This document shows positions 18,048 to 26,574 of a stretch of 64,000 nucleotides of DNA, piece by piece. Under the pieces are notes generated by a model, which ran no database searches, was not told where the DNA came from, and worked only from the letters and a program-made list of their open reading frames with translations. This DNA comes from Pedobacter cryoconitis. GTDB taxonomy: Bacteria; Bacteroidota; Bacteroidia; Sphingobacteriales; Sphingobacteriaceae. The translations under genes and the position numbers were made by a program. Each line of letters begins with the position of its first letter. The stretch's first letter is position 1. The stretch covers positions 90,917 to 154,916 of the forward strand of contig JAAAFW010000006.1 of assembly GCA_019352875.1 (NCBI GenBank), read 5' to 3'.

Positions 18048-18611
18048 TCAGGCATGCTGCCCGTCATGTACACCTTCTGCAAATTCTTCTACGATTTTAT
18101 CATTGAAGGCTGGCAGATCGGCCGGGCTGCGGCTGGTTACCAGACCCTGATCGACCACGACCTCTGAGTCTTCCCATAGAGCCCCGGCATTTACGAGATC
18201 TATTTTAATTGTTTTGGTGGAGGTTAGTTTTCGTCCTTCAACAACTTCTGCAGAAATCAAAACCTGTGGTCCGTGGCAAATAGCTGCGACAGGTTTACCA
18301 GCCTTGAAAAATGCTTTCACAAAATTAAGCGCATCGTCATTTTTACGCAGGCTATCCGGATTGAGGACACCTCCAGGGATTAGCAGGCCCTGATAGTCCT
18401 CCGGATGGGCAGTTTTCACTGTCTGGTCCACGCTGATTTCCACAGTCCATTCCTTATCGTGTTTCATTCCCTGTATTTTACCTGTTTCCAGAGAAACTAT
18501 ATGTACTGTGGCCCCTTCTTCCTTAAGTCTGGCAACCGGGCTGGTTAATTCTGATTCTTCAAATCCATTTGCTGCAAGCACAGCTATGTTGCGGTTATTT
18601 AATCTTCCCAT
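18048..18611 (-). CDS. DJ-1/PfpI family protein
   Basis: A 187-residue type 1 glutamine-amidotransferase-like domain with the PfpI signature AAICHGPQVLIS, where C112 is the nucleophile and H113 follows, and E18-E19 near the N-terminus as the supporting acid (NGFEESEL). The family covers proteases, deglycases/glyoxalases and stress proteins; ThiJ/YhbO-like general stress protein is the closest call. It is a single-gene unit bounded by a strong terminator. Residues 1-6 (MGRLNN) precede the usual start and may be extra. Confidence 0.92.
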   Translation of the reverse strand: MGRLNNRNIAVLAANGFEESELTSPVARLKEEGATVHIVSLETGKIQGMKHDKEWTVEISVDQTVKTAHPEDYQGLLIPGGVLNPDSLRKNDDALNFVKAFFKAGKPVAAICHGPQVLISAEVVEGRKLTSTKTIKIDLVNAGALWEDSEVVVDQGLVTSRSPADLPAFNDKIVEEFAEGVHDGQHA

Positions 18612-18833
18612 AATAATTGAATTTTGATGTACAATTACTACAAGTCAAAAAAAAGATTGTTTGTCATTATCTGAGATTGCGAATTGCAGACCCATCAGAT
18701 TTATTTTTCTGTTGGTGTTTTTGCAGGGAATCCAACCCTTGCGAGCTTTTATCTGTTCGTTCAGACCCCTAGCAGGTACTGTTGGTCCTTAGTAGTCCCG
18801 TGCAGACCCCTGCGCCCTGCTTATTGCTGGAGT

Positions 18834-19583
18834 TTAATCATTCGTCCTGCGGTGCCGGATATAGTAAAGAAGCAGATTAAAAGCGATAATGCCGTGGTTG
18901 AACAGGTTAGGAACAAAGCCGTAGTATTTACTGAAAATATGAAACCTTTCTTTCAGACTCTCCCGGTGTTTTTGCTTGGATATGCCCCCCACGAGGTATT
19001 TTGCGACGTATTGATGCGTATTGACAATTAATTGTGCTTTTTTCGCGGCCCGGATTATCCAGTCTATGTCCGCGCTATATTTATATTCCAGATTATAAGG
19101 TTCTGCAAGTTTCCGGCTAACATAAATTGCCTGATGACTAATATTCATTCCATATCTGAAGCTCTTCCAGGTAAATGATTCCGGTACGTGATGTCTGCGT
19201 TTACCCAGGCTTTCCCAGTTGTCGTTATACATTTCAGTTTCACCATAATAGATGTCGGCACCGGGACGAGTTGTGAAAACGCGCTCAACGGTATTGGCAG
19301 CATATATTTCATCACCTGAATTCATGAATAGAATGTAATCTCCCTTTGCCATGGCTATCCCTTTATTCATTGCATCGTAGATTCCTTTATCCTTTTCTGA
19401 AATATATTGGCTGATACGGTTCTCATATTTGGCAATCACCTCCTTTGTACCGTCTGTAGAGGCCCCGTCAATTATTATATACTCAATCTGAGGATACGTC
19501 TGGCCCAATACAGAACAGATAGTTCTTTCGATGTCCCGGACATTATTGTAAACAATAGTAATTACACTCAGTGTAGGCTGCAT
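18834..19583 (-). CDS. Glycosyltransferase family 2
   Basis: A 249-residue GT-A enzyme: LSVITIVYNNVRDIERTI at the N-terminus, EYIIIDGASTDGTKEVI (nucleotide-binding Asp), GDYILFMNSGDEIY (the DxD-like metal site) and a C-terminal amphipathic end without clear membrane helices. It resembles WfgS/colanic-acid-type family 2 transferases. It starts 12 bp after the preceding family 4 gene, so the two form an operon for surface-glycan assembly. Donor and acceptor sugars are unknown. Confidence 0.93.
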   Translation of the reverse strand: MQPTLSVITIVYNNVRDIERTICSVLGQTYPQIEYIIIDGASTDGTKEVIAKYENRISQYISEKDKGIYDAMNKGIAMAKGDYILFMNSGDEIYAANTVERVFTTRPGADIYYGETEMYNDNWESLGKRRHHVPESFTWKSFRYGMNISHQAIYVSRKLAEPYNLEYKYSADIDWIIRAAKKAQLIVNTHQYVAKYLVGGISKQKHRESLKERFHIFSKYYGFVPNLFNHGIIAFNLLLYYIRHRRTND

Positions 19584-19595
19584 TTGGAATCTGGA

Positions 19596-20870
19596 TTAAT
19601 ATATATGGGCGTCTATCAGAGACTGATATAGTTGCTGATGTTTTTTAGCGACTACTTCTTCAGAGAAGTATTTGAGAATTGTTAGTCTTGCTTCTTTCTG
19701 GATTTCAGGCGCATGGTCTTCATGGTATAACCACTCCATTCCGGTAGCAAGATCCTCAGCAGATTCGTAGTCTGCCAGATAACCATTCACGAGGTGATTC
19801 ACCATATCCGGGATGCCGCCCGTTTTAAATGCGATTACCGGTGTAGCACAAGCGAGGCTTTCCATTACCGTGTTGGGTAGATTGTCTTCCAGTGACGGGG
19901 TTATAAAGGCATCTGCAGCCGAATAACATTTCGCTAGCTGGGTATCATCGTTGATCGTTCCCAGTAATTTCGTTTTAAACGGGAATTCGGGCATTTCTAC
20001 GCCGTCTTTATTGCCAAAGATTAGCAGTTCTATATTTCCGGGGTCGATATCCGGCCGTTTAGCCAGATCGTTTAAAGCCTCAATAAGGTATGCTGTTCCT
20101 TTATGCTTGTCGTTTTTTGAGGGCATAAATCCGCTCAGAATTACAAATTTCTCAGGTGCGATATTAAAGATTCGCCGCGCCTCAGATTTTACATATGGTT
20201 TGAAGACGTTTGTTTCAATCGTATTTGGGATAACTGATTGCTGTCTTACACCCATGAGACTGCTAAACCTCACAGATGATGCCATCCAGTTACTGGGTGC
20301 AATAATATGGAAATCAAGATTTGCATATCCTTTCTTCTTTTTTAGCCAGTTCCAGTGAGAAATATCATTTTTACCGCTGATTTTTAACAGTGGGCAGTTA
20401 CCGCATTGCTTATGGAAATTTTCGCACGTATAGCGCACATGGCAGCCGCCGGTAAAGGCATTGCTGTCGTGAAAAGTCCAGACGATAGGCTTGTTTAATT
20501 CCTCTAAAGCAGCCAGGTTAGATGGTTTAAGAAACCCGTGGTTTACCCAGTGCAGATGGATAATGTCAGCTGATTGTACCGCCGGATGGTTAACTATATT
20601 GCTGCCGAACCATTGCAGGGAGAAAGGAGTTTTAAGTGCCGTTTTTGTCAAAAATTTAGAAAGATAGCGTTCTGCAAGTATGTGATATACAGCTCTGATT
20701 TTTTGAAATAAAGAATGGCTGAATGCCTTGGATTTCTCACTCTTTTGGAACTGGTAATATACCAGAACACTAGAGTCAGTACCGTGTGCTTTCAGCGCGT
20801 CGCTAAGCCTGAGGCAGGCACGCCCTGCTCCGCCATTGCCTTCGTATGTATTGATGTGGATAACTTTCAA
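19596..20870 (-). CDS. Glycosyltransferase family 4
   Basis: A 424-residue GT-B enzyme with N-terminal MKVIHINTYEGNGGAGRACL (acceptor side), a CxxxC-rich insertion around residues 138-160 (GGCHVRYTCENFHKQCGNC) and a C-terminal nucleotide-sugar site (CYSAADAFITPSLEDNLPN, then CATPVIAFKTGG). The start is a TTG at 20870; the canonical N-terminus begins exactly there and no in-frame ATG is close. The Cys cluster is typical of a family 4 subset in exopolysaccharide loci. It heads an operon with the family 2 gene. Confidence 0.93.
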   Translation of the reverse strand: MKVIHINTYEGNGGAGRACLRLSDALKAHGTDSSVLVYYQFQKSEKSKAFSHSLFQKIRAVYHILAERYLSKFLTKTALKTPFSLQWFGSNIVNHPAVQSADIIHLHWVNHGFLKPSNLAALEELNKPIVWTFHDSNAFTGGCHVRYTCENFHKQCGNCPLLKISGKNDISHWNWLKKKKGYANLDFHIIAPSNWMASSVRFSSLMGVRQQSVIPNTIETNVFKPYVKSEARRIFNIAPEKFVILSGFMPSKNDKHKGTAYLIEALNDLAKRPDIDPGNIELLIFGNKDGVEMPEFPFKTKLLGTINDDTQLAKCYSAADAFITPSLEDNLPNTVMESLACATPVIAFKTGGIPDMVNHLVNGYLADYESAEDLATGMEWLYHEDHAPEIQKEARLTILKYFSEEVVAKKHQQLYQSLIDAHIY

Positions 20871-20963
20871 TGCGCCTAAATTACAAATAAATATAATTTC
20901 CGGTGAATTCCCCGGACAGGAAGATATATATTTAGGTTCATATTACGTTCTCTTTGTTCCGGC

Positions 20964-21764
20964 ATGATTATAGGGACAGGGGATAATAATCAGAAAGCTA
21001 ACAAATTGAATATGGTCAATCTATTAACAGATAGAGATTTTTGGGTAAATTATTGGACAAGCAAAAAAGGACTTTCGTTTAGAATACCTGAAAACTACCT
21101 GTTTCATAAAGAACTAAAGGGAATTATTGAAAGAGAAAATATTAAAACTGCCATTGAACTGGGTGGTTTTCCAGGTTATTATGCAGTATTTCTGCGTAAA
21201 TATTTTAAGCTGGACGTGACCTTACTGGATTATTTTATCCATCCGCCTGTAACTAACGAACTGCTGGAGACTAATGCATTGCAGGCAGGTGATATACACA
21301 TCATAGAAGCAGATTTGTTCAATCACCAGGAGCAGGGTAAATATGATATGGTATTGTCCTGCGGTTTGATAGAACACTTTAATGATACAAGCGATATAAT
21401 CAAAAAGCATGTGGAGTTTCTTAAACCTGGCGGTACGTTATTCATTACGCTACCCAATTTCAGGTCTTTAAATGGCTGGTTTCAGCGTAAATTTGATCTG
21501 GAGAATTACGAGAAACATAATATCAACTGTATGGACCCAAAGCTTCTGGCCAGTATTTGTAAACAGGAAGGACTAGTTGTGAAAGAAGCGAGCTATTTTG
21601 GACACTTTAGTTTATGGCTGGAGCAGGAGAAGGAAAAACCGGTGGCCGTGAGATTATTCAAAAAAGCCACCTGGCTTGCAGGTAAAGTACTTACTAAAAT
21701 TATTCCTTTTAACTCAGAAGCGCTTTCTCCTTATATCTTAATCGAGGCTAAAAAAGAATTGTGA
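20964..21764 (+). CDS. Class I SAM-dependent methyltransferase
   Basis: The 266-residue protein has motif I as AIELGGFPGYYAVFL (about residues 58-72), motif II around VTLLDYF, motif IV as YDMVLSCGLIEHF and a post-motif LKPGGTLFITLPNF: a Rossmann methyltransferase acting on a small molecule. The start at 20964 is used; ATG 21012 is an alternative that removes 16 non-conserved residues. Embedded in a glycan locus but on the opposite strand to its neighbours, it probably methylates a sugar or lipid-linked intermediate (inference). Confidence 0.88.
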   Translation: MIIGTGDNNQKANKLNMVNLLTDRDFWVNYWTSKKGLSFRIPENYLFHKELKGIIERENIKTAIELGGFPGYYAVFLRKYFKLDVTLLDYFIHPPVTNELLETNALQAGDIHIIEADLFNHQEQGKYDMVLSCGLIEHFNDTSDIIKKHVEFLKPGGTLFITLPNFRSLNGWFQRKFDLENYEKHNINCMDPKLLASICKQEGLVVKEASYFGHFSLWLEQEKEKPVAVRLFKKATWLAGKVLTKIIPFNSEALSPYILIEAKKEL

Positions 21765-21768
21765 GCCG

Positions 21769-22680
21769 CTAAGATTTAATTTTGTGTAATTTTTGTTTGA
21801 CGAATCTTTTTAACCTCTCCCAGATATTTCCTTTTCTGTTACCAAGGAATGTCTTTATTGCGAGGTAGGCCTCCTTGTTCTCCCCAATTTTTTCGGGGAA
21901 ACTCCGGATTGGCTTAGGGTTAATGATTACATTATAAATTTCATTAATACCTGAATGCACGCCACTACCGTCATGACCAATATTATTAACCAAAGAATGC
22001 GATGGATTTATGGTTAAGCCACCCTGCAGGAAAATTGATGCATACCACCGGATCGCCCAGCTGTTATTCTTTCCTGTTTTAAATTCTACCATCTGCTTCC
22101 AGAAGTTCATCTGATTGTCAATCGAGAATGCAGCTTTTTGCTGATTACTGAATTTAGACATCAAAAGGTCTATATCCGGTTCGAAATGATTCCATGCTCT
22201 TTCCCATGTTGCCCATCCCCAGCTTGAGGCCGCTCTGTAGAAGAATGTTTCAGGCAGATCTGTATTTTTCAGCGGATACATATAAGCACCGATATGCATA
22301 ACTTTCTCTTCTTTTTTATAACGTTGCAGCGCCTCGTTAAAGTAAGTAAGGGTGTAAGGAGAAGTAATAAGATCGTCTTCCAGGACAATTACCTGTCCAT
22401 AGTTTTTAATAAGCTGGCTCACGCCGGCAATAACTGAATCTGCAAGCCCGAGATTAGTCTTGCGTTCTAATATTTCAACAGATTTAAATCCCTCAGTATT
22501 TTTTAATATTTCCCGTACTTCGGCAACCAGGTCTTCATCACTGTCTTTTGCAGGGCCGTCAGAAAAGATAAATAAACGACTTTCTGCTGCCAGCTCATTC
22601 TGTCGCAGAAATTTTAATGTACGCGCAGTATGCTGCGGTCTGTTATAGACAAAAAGGGCTATAGGAGCGAAAACCTGCAT
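21769..22680 (-). CDS. Glycosyltransferase (GT-A, family 2-like)
   Basis: The protein has 303 residues with PIALFVYNRPQHTARTLKFL at the start, RLFIFSDGPA, NLGLADSVIAG and the metal-binding VIVLEDDLITSP (EDD), then a conserved aromatic patch SSWGWATWERAW. This pattern belongs to the GNT-I-like/family 2-like transferases common in Bacteroidota O-antigen loci. The end is basic (KRFVKQKLHKIKS), perhaps membrane-associating. It follows the methyltransferase-like gene by 3 bp in the minus-strand operon. Confidence 0.88.
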   Translation of the reverse strand: MQVFAPIALFVYNRPQHTARTLKFLRQNELAAESRLFIFSDGPAKDSDEDLVAEVREILKNTEGFKSVEILERKTNLGLADSVIAGVSQLIKNYGQVIVLEDDLITSPYTLTYFNEALQRYKKEEKVMHIGAYMYPLKNTDLPETFFYRAASSWGWATWERAWNHFEPDIDLLMSKFSNQQKAAFSIDNQMNFWKQMVEFKTGKNNSWAIRWYASIFLQGGLTINPSHSLVNNIGHDGSGVHSGINEIYNVIINPKPIRSFPEKIGENKEAYLAIKTFLGNRKGNIWERLKRFVKQKLHKIKS

Positions 22681-22683
22681 AAA

Positions 22684-23331
22684 TTAGATAGCTAAGCAAT
22701 TGTCTGAACGGTAAAACACGGATGTAGCTTTAAGATAAAATAACCCCGGTGAGATACCCGAAAATGAAAGCTCTCTGAAGCCTGAACTGATCAGGAAATC
22801 CCTCGCTGGTTGGTATTCAGGTCGTTCGGAATCGTCCAGAACGATTACCCCATTACTACTCAAGGCACTAACGCCATATTTACAACAATTCACACGATCA
22901 CGTCCATCGACAATAATCAGATCAAAAGGGCGGTCAAGAGACGCCGCTTTACGTGCATATTCTCCATCTGGCTTAAGTGCGCAGTAAATTAACTCTGCAT
23001 TTGCAGGTTTACTGCCTTTTATTTTTTCGAACCAGGCCTGATCGTGTTCTACTGAGACCACTTCCTTAACTCTTTTGGCGTAAAATAAGGTGGAACTTCC
23101 GGATCCGTACTCGAAAATACGCATGTCAGGAAGTACCCGAGGGGTTATAAAATCAATAAAAGAATACGTTACCCAGGGCAGTGGATCGCCATTGGCTGCT
23201 ACTGCCTGCTGCTGATCAAATGCCTTGAACCAGCCAATACTGGCCAGATAGCCTTTATGGCCATAAGATAACAAGGCCTTTAGCCTGTCTGGTTTAGTGA
23301 TTAGTGTGGCAAATGCCTGAAGTTTATTCAA
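22684..23331 (-). CDS. FkbM-like/class I SAM methyltransferase
   Basis: This 215-residue protein has motif I as RIFEYGSGSSTLFYAKRV (about 71-88), then VVSVEHDQAWFEKI, DLIIVDGRDRVNC and GVIVLDDSERPEY. It is a Rossmann methyltransferase of a kind often found in glycan clusters. The start appears to be TTG at 23331, overlapping the flippase stop as TTGA; the first in-frame ATG would delete motif I. The 4-base overlap indicates translational coupling with the flippase. The substrate is unknown. Confidence 0.8.
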   Translation of the reverse strand: MNKLQAFATLITKPDRLKALLSYGHKGYLASIGWFKAFDQQQAVAANGDPLPWVTYSFIDFITPRVLPDMRIFEYGSGSSTLFYAKRVKEVVSVEHDQAWFEKIKGSKPANAELIYCALKPDGEYARKAASLDRPFDLIIVDGRDRVNCCKYGVSALSSNGVIVLDDSERPEYQPARDFLISSGFRELSFSGISPGLFYLKATSVFYRSDNCLAI

Positions 23332-24647
23332 CGTTTAAATATTTTTTGAAATGCGGTAAACAAAAATAATGATTTTAAAAGCATTATACCCTGAGCTCTT
23401 GTCTTAGGGATCAGTAACAGGTAAAAGGTTGTGGCCATGCAGGCTATTAATGTAGCTATGGATGCACCTACACCACCATATAGCGGTATAAGCCATAAAT
23501 TTAAGAGAATATTTATAATTGCGCCCAGCGCAGTACGCTGAAACGAAATCAGTGTATATCCCTCTGCAAGCAGATATTGTGAACTCGCACTACCCAAAAA
23601 AACAAAGATCCCCGACCAGATATGTATGGAGAGCATGTCTCCGGCACCCTGATACTTATCTGTGTATAAAAAATGTATGATATCAGACCCAAAAAAACTT
23701 ACAACAACAGCAACAGGCAGACTAATGAAGACCAATAGGTCATAAAGGTTCCTCAGCCGTTTTAAATAACGTTCGGGATCGGTTTTTCTTGCATGGATGA
23801 TTGCCGGAAATACAGAAGTTACAATAGCTATCGGAATAAAATACCAGGCTTCGCTGATCTTGGCTGCTGCACTGTATATTCCTACCTCAACGCTGCCCAC
23901 CTCTTTTAACATGACCTGGTCAATTTTCATGTAAATTGAGACCATCACAGCAGATAATATCAGCGGAAAAGACTGTTTAAGCAAGCTATATGCCCTGGTT
24001 TTACTAAAAGTCCAGTTCAAAATATTCTCACCTCTGGCCTGATACATAATGATGAGTCCGACGGCAAGCATTACGCTGTCAAAAGTAAGAGCAACGGCAA
24101 ACCAGATGAGTGGTAAGTTCATGACTACCAGAAATACTTTAATTGCCGCGGATAGTATCACACAAATATTCTGCACTTTGACAACATATTTTGAAGCAAC
24201 CTGAGACTGAAAGTAGGAGTCAATTATATTAAATGATTTAAAGAATGATGCGAACGCGAGAATCACGATGATCCAGATTAAAGGATCACCAGGTTGTTCA
24301 GAATTGCGATGGAAAAAGAGATAAATACCTGCGGTAAGGGGAATAAGCAATGCATTTACGCTAAGCCGCAACAGGAGAGAAGTCCCCAGGATTTCTTCCT
24401 TCCGTTTCGGATCATTGATAATTTCGCGAATAATAAAACTGTCCAGGCCGAGTGCACCTACTGCTGCAATGATTGTGGTAAAGGCATCTGCAAAGCTCAG
24501 TTCTCCGAATGCGCTTGCGCCAAGATAGCGGGCAATGATAAAGCCGACAAACATACTCAGGATCTTGCCAAACATCAGCCATCCGGTATTTTTCACATAT
24601 TTCTGGAACGCAGCTTCATCAAAACCTTTAAGACCGGGTATTTTCAT
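23328..24647 (-). CDS. Wzx-like oligosaccharide flippase
   Basis: This 439-residue inner-membrane protein has about 12 hydrophobic segments and the polysaccharide-transport N-terminus (NTGWLMFGKILSMFVGFIIARYLG, then LDSFIIREI). This is the MATE/MOP-superfamily flippase that moves undecaprenyl-linked repeat units to the periplasm. It lies in a minus-strand run with two glycan-type genes downstream and DinB, nucleotidase and upp upstream. No Wzy polymerase is recognisable in the window, so the locus may be split. Confidence 0.9.
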   Translation of the reverse strand: MKIPGLKGFDEAAFQKYVKNTGWLMFGKILSMFVGFIIARYLGASAFGELSFADAFTTIIAAVGALGLDSFIIREIINDPKRKEEILGTSLLLRLSVNALLIPLTAGIYLFFHRNSEQPGDPLIWIIVILAFASFFKSFNIIDSYFQSQVASKYVVKVQNICVILSAAIKVFLVVMNLPLIWFAVALTFDSVMLAVGLIIMYQARGENILNWTFSKTRAYSLLKQSFPLILSAVMVSIYMKIDQVMLKEVGSVEVGIYSAAAKISEAWYFIPIAIVTSVFPAIIHARKTDPERYLKRLRNLYDLLVFISLPVAVVVSFFGSDIIHFLYTDKYQGAGDMLSIHIWSGIFVFLGSASSQYLLAEGYTLISFQRTALGAIINILLNLWLIPLYGGVGASIATLIACMATTFYLLLIPKTRAQGIMLLKSLFLFTAFQKIFKR

Positions 24648-24665
24648 CTGTGCAAAGATGTAAAA

Positions 24666-25178
24666 TTAACTTCTTTTCTCAATCCGTCTGAGTTGTTTCA
24701 GATGATGCTTCAGGTGGATTACTATAAATCTCATCCACTGGGAGGCATTCAGAAAACCTAAGCGGGGGTGTTTCACCTTCAAGTTGCTCCCGGTATGGAG
24801 GATAACCGGAGCATATTTTTCCAGTTGTACCAGAAAACTGTGCATTAAAACAGTTGCTTCCTCCGGACTGATTTTGTGTACTCTGGATTCCAGCATCTTT
24901 GGTACTTTGTACCGGGCAGCTGGCGGAAAAGTTCCAAAAAAAAGAACAACCTTAACTACAAAAGACGTCGGCTTGTTGAGCTCACCAGTAGTTTTACAGG
25001 ATGCAGCAGCCTGAAGAGACAAAATACTAGCGTCAAATATATGCGAATAGACTTCACTATAAGACCACCCTCCGGCAGCAGGAGTCTGTTGAAAAGTCGC
25101 AGCTGGAATCTTTTCCAGGAACCGACTGTAGGTCTGCGTAATTTCTTTCAATTCATTGAATACTTTGTTGCGCTGCAT
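24666..25178 (-). CDS. DinB family protein
   Basis: From ATG 25178 the protein has 170 residues; a GTG at 25202 would add eight. It has the DinB metal-site pattern: one histidine in YSEVYSHIFDAS and H-x3-H in IVIHLKHHLKQL. A hydrophobic central segment (VVKVVLFFGTFPPAARYKVPKM) replaces the shorter loop of the other DinB protein in this window. Function is unknown beyond the family's thiol-transferase or metal-binding theme. It lies between the YjjG-like gene and the flippase on the same strand. Confidence 0.82.
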   Translation of the reverse strand: MQRNKVFNELKEITQTYSRFLEKIPAATFQQTPAAGGWSYSEVYSHIFDASILSLQAAASCKTTGELNKPTSFVVKVVLFFGTFPPAARYKVPKMLESRVHKISPEEATVLMHSFLVQLEKYAPVILHTGSNLKVKHPRLGFLNASQWMRFIVIHLKHHLKQLRRIEKRS

Positions 25179-25233
25179 AGTTTTTGTTTTGCCGCTGTTC
25201 ACCAGCTGAGTTTAACAAATAAACATCAAAATA

Positions 25234-25923
25234 TTAAAAGAGTTGTATTAGTTCTTCCAGGTGATGGATTTGCTTTTTTACATAAGCTGGTTTTTCGAGT
25301 TTCATCGGATTAAAGAAAATAGCATCTATACCATAAGACTGTGCACCCTGAATATCTGCCTCAAGGCTGTCACCGATCATAATACTTTCTTCCTTTGTTG
25401 CGCCTGCAAGGCTTAATGCATGCTCAAATATGGCCGGGTCTGGTTTGTTTACCCCCACGTCCTCCGAAATGACAACATTGGTGAAGTAGGGATTGAGCTG
25501 GCAAACGTCCATTTTCATCAGGGTCGTTTCTTTGAAACCATTTGAAATAATATGTAAAGTATATTTATCCTGCAGGTAACCTAATACATTAAAGGATCCG
25601 TCAAATAAGTTCTTTTTTGTCGGGCTAAGGCGTACATAATCAGCTTCAAATTCATGAGGAACTAATTCTGGCGCAATTCCAAGTTCAATAAATGTTTTAT
25701 AAAAACGCTCTGACCTTAAAGTTTCTTTAGTGATCTGGCCTAAATGATAGGCTGACCATAACAGCTGATTATTGTGGGTATATGTTTTAATAAAATCTGT
25801 ACAGGAGTTTAAACCATATTGATCCAGACAATAATGGCCGTATAGCTCTGTAAGTGTTTCTTCTGCATTTTTATCAAAATCCCAGATCGTATGATCCAGG
25901 TCGAAAAAGATATGTTTTTTCAT
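25234..25923 (-). CDS. yjjG: YjjG-like noncanonical pyrimidine nucleotidase (HAD)
   Basis: A 229-residue HAD hydrolase: motif I FFDLDHTIWDF (nucleophile and acid Asp at 8 and 10), motif II IISNG (about 124-128), motif III Lys in GVNKPDPAIF and motif IV MIGDSLEADIQGA. The N-terminal pattern DHTIWDFDKNAEETL is characteristic of YjjG, a 5'-nucleotidase that clears non-canonical pyrimidine nucleotides. Its gene begins 6 bp after upp, which fits pyrimidine housekeeping. Confidence 0.9.
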   Translation of the reverse strand: MKKHIFFDLDHTIWDFDKNAEETLTELYGHYCLDQYGLNSCTDFIKTYTHNNQLLWSAYHLGQITKETLRSERFYKTFIELGIAPELVPHEFEADYVRLSPTKKNLFDGSFNVLGYLQDKYTLHIISNGFKETTLMKMDVCQLNPYFTNVVISEDVGVNKPDPAIFEHALSLAGATKEESIMIGDSLEADIQGAQSYGIDAIFFNPMKLEKPAYVKKQIHHLEELIQLF

Positions 25924-25929
25924 GAAGTT

Positions 25930-26574
25930 TTATAGTTTTTTGCCGTAGGCCAGATCTCCGGCATCACCCAATCCGGGAACGATATAAGACCTTGCATCCA
26001 GATCTGCATCAACCGCGCCAATCCATAATTTGGCTTCAGGCAGATGTTCTCTTACGTAAGCTACGCCAGCGGCACTTGCAATGGCAATTACAAGGTGTAA
26101 TTCTTTAATTTTAAAACGTTTCAGTAGTTCTTTGCAGCAAAGTACCATCGAGAGTCCTGTAGCCAGCATCGGATCTGCCATGATCAGGGTCTTCCCGGTA
26201 AGATCGGGGGTGGAGACGTAATCGACCAGGATCTCAGGTGTGCCGTTGTCATGTGTTTTCCGATAGGCAGTGATAAATGCGGAAGGGGCACGGTCAAAAA
26301 CCTGAATAAGTCCCTGTTGCATGGGAAGGCCTGCACGGAGGATGGTTGCAAGTACGGGTTGTTCTTTTAGTTTTACAGCCGGGGCCATACCGAGCGATGT
26401 CTGTACATTTATTTGCTCATAATCCATTGATTTACTGATTTCCAATGCAAAATAGGCAGCAATTCTCTCCAGATTACGGCGAAAGCGCATTGCATCTTTC
26501 TGTATGGTTTCATCACGAAGTTCAGCTACATATGTATTAGCAATGGAGTTTGTCTTACTCAGTTCAAATATCAT
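25930..26574 (-). CDS. upp: Uracil phosphoribosyltransferase
   Basis: The protein has 214 residues, usual for the family. The PRPP-binding loop is seen as LIMADPMLATGLSMVLC (about 130-146), with LRAGLPMQQGL for the pyrophosphate site and a C-terminal uracil-binding GLGDAGDLAYG. It converts uracil and PRPP to UMP. The start ATGA overlaps the stop of the upstream deacetylase-like gene by 4 bases, and the YjjG-like nucleotidase follows by 6 bp, so salvage and clean-up genes are co-transcribed. Confidence 0.97.
   Translation of the reverse strand: MIFELSKTNSIANTYVAELRDETIQKDAMRFRRNLERIAAYFALEISKSMDYEQINVQTSLGMAPAVKLKEQPVLATILRAGLPMQQGLIQVFDRAPSAFITAYRKTHDNGTPEILVDYVSTPDLTGKTLIMADPMLATGLSMVLCCKELLKRFKIKELHLVIAIASAAGVAYVREHLPEAKLWIGAVDADLDARSYIVPGLGDAGDLAYGKKL

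Noticed and set aside
24294..24761. 155-residue Cys-rich plus-strand frame
   Set aside because: Antisense shadow of the flippase and DinB genes; the Cys residues come from complementary codons.
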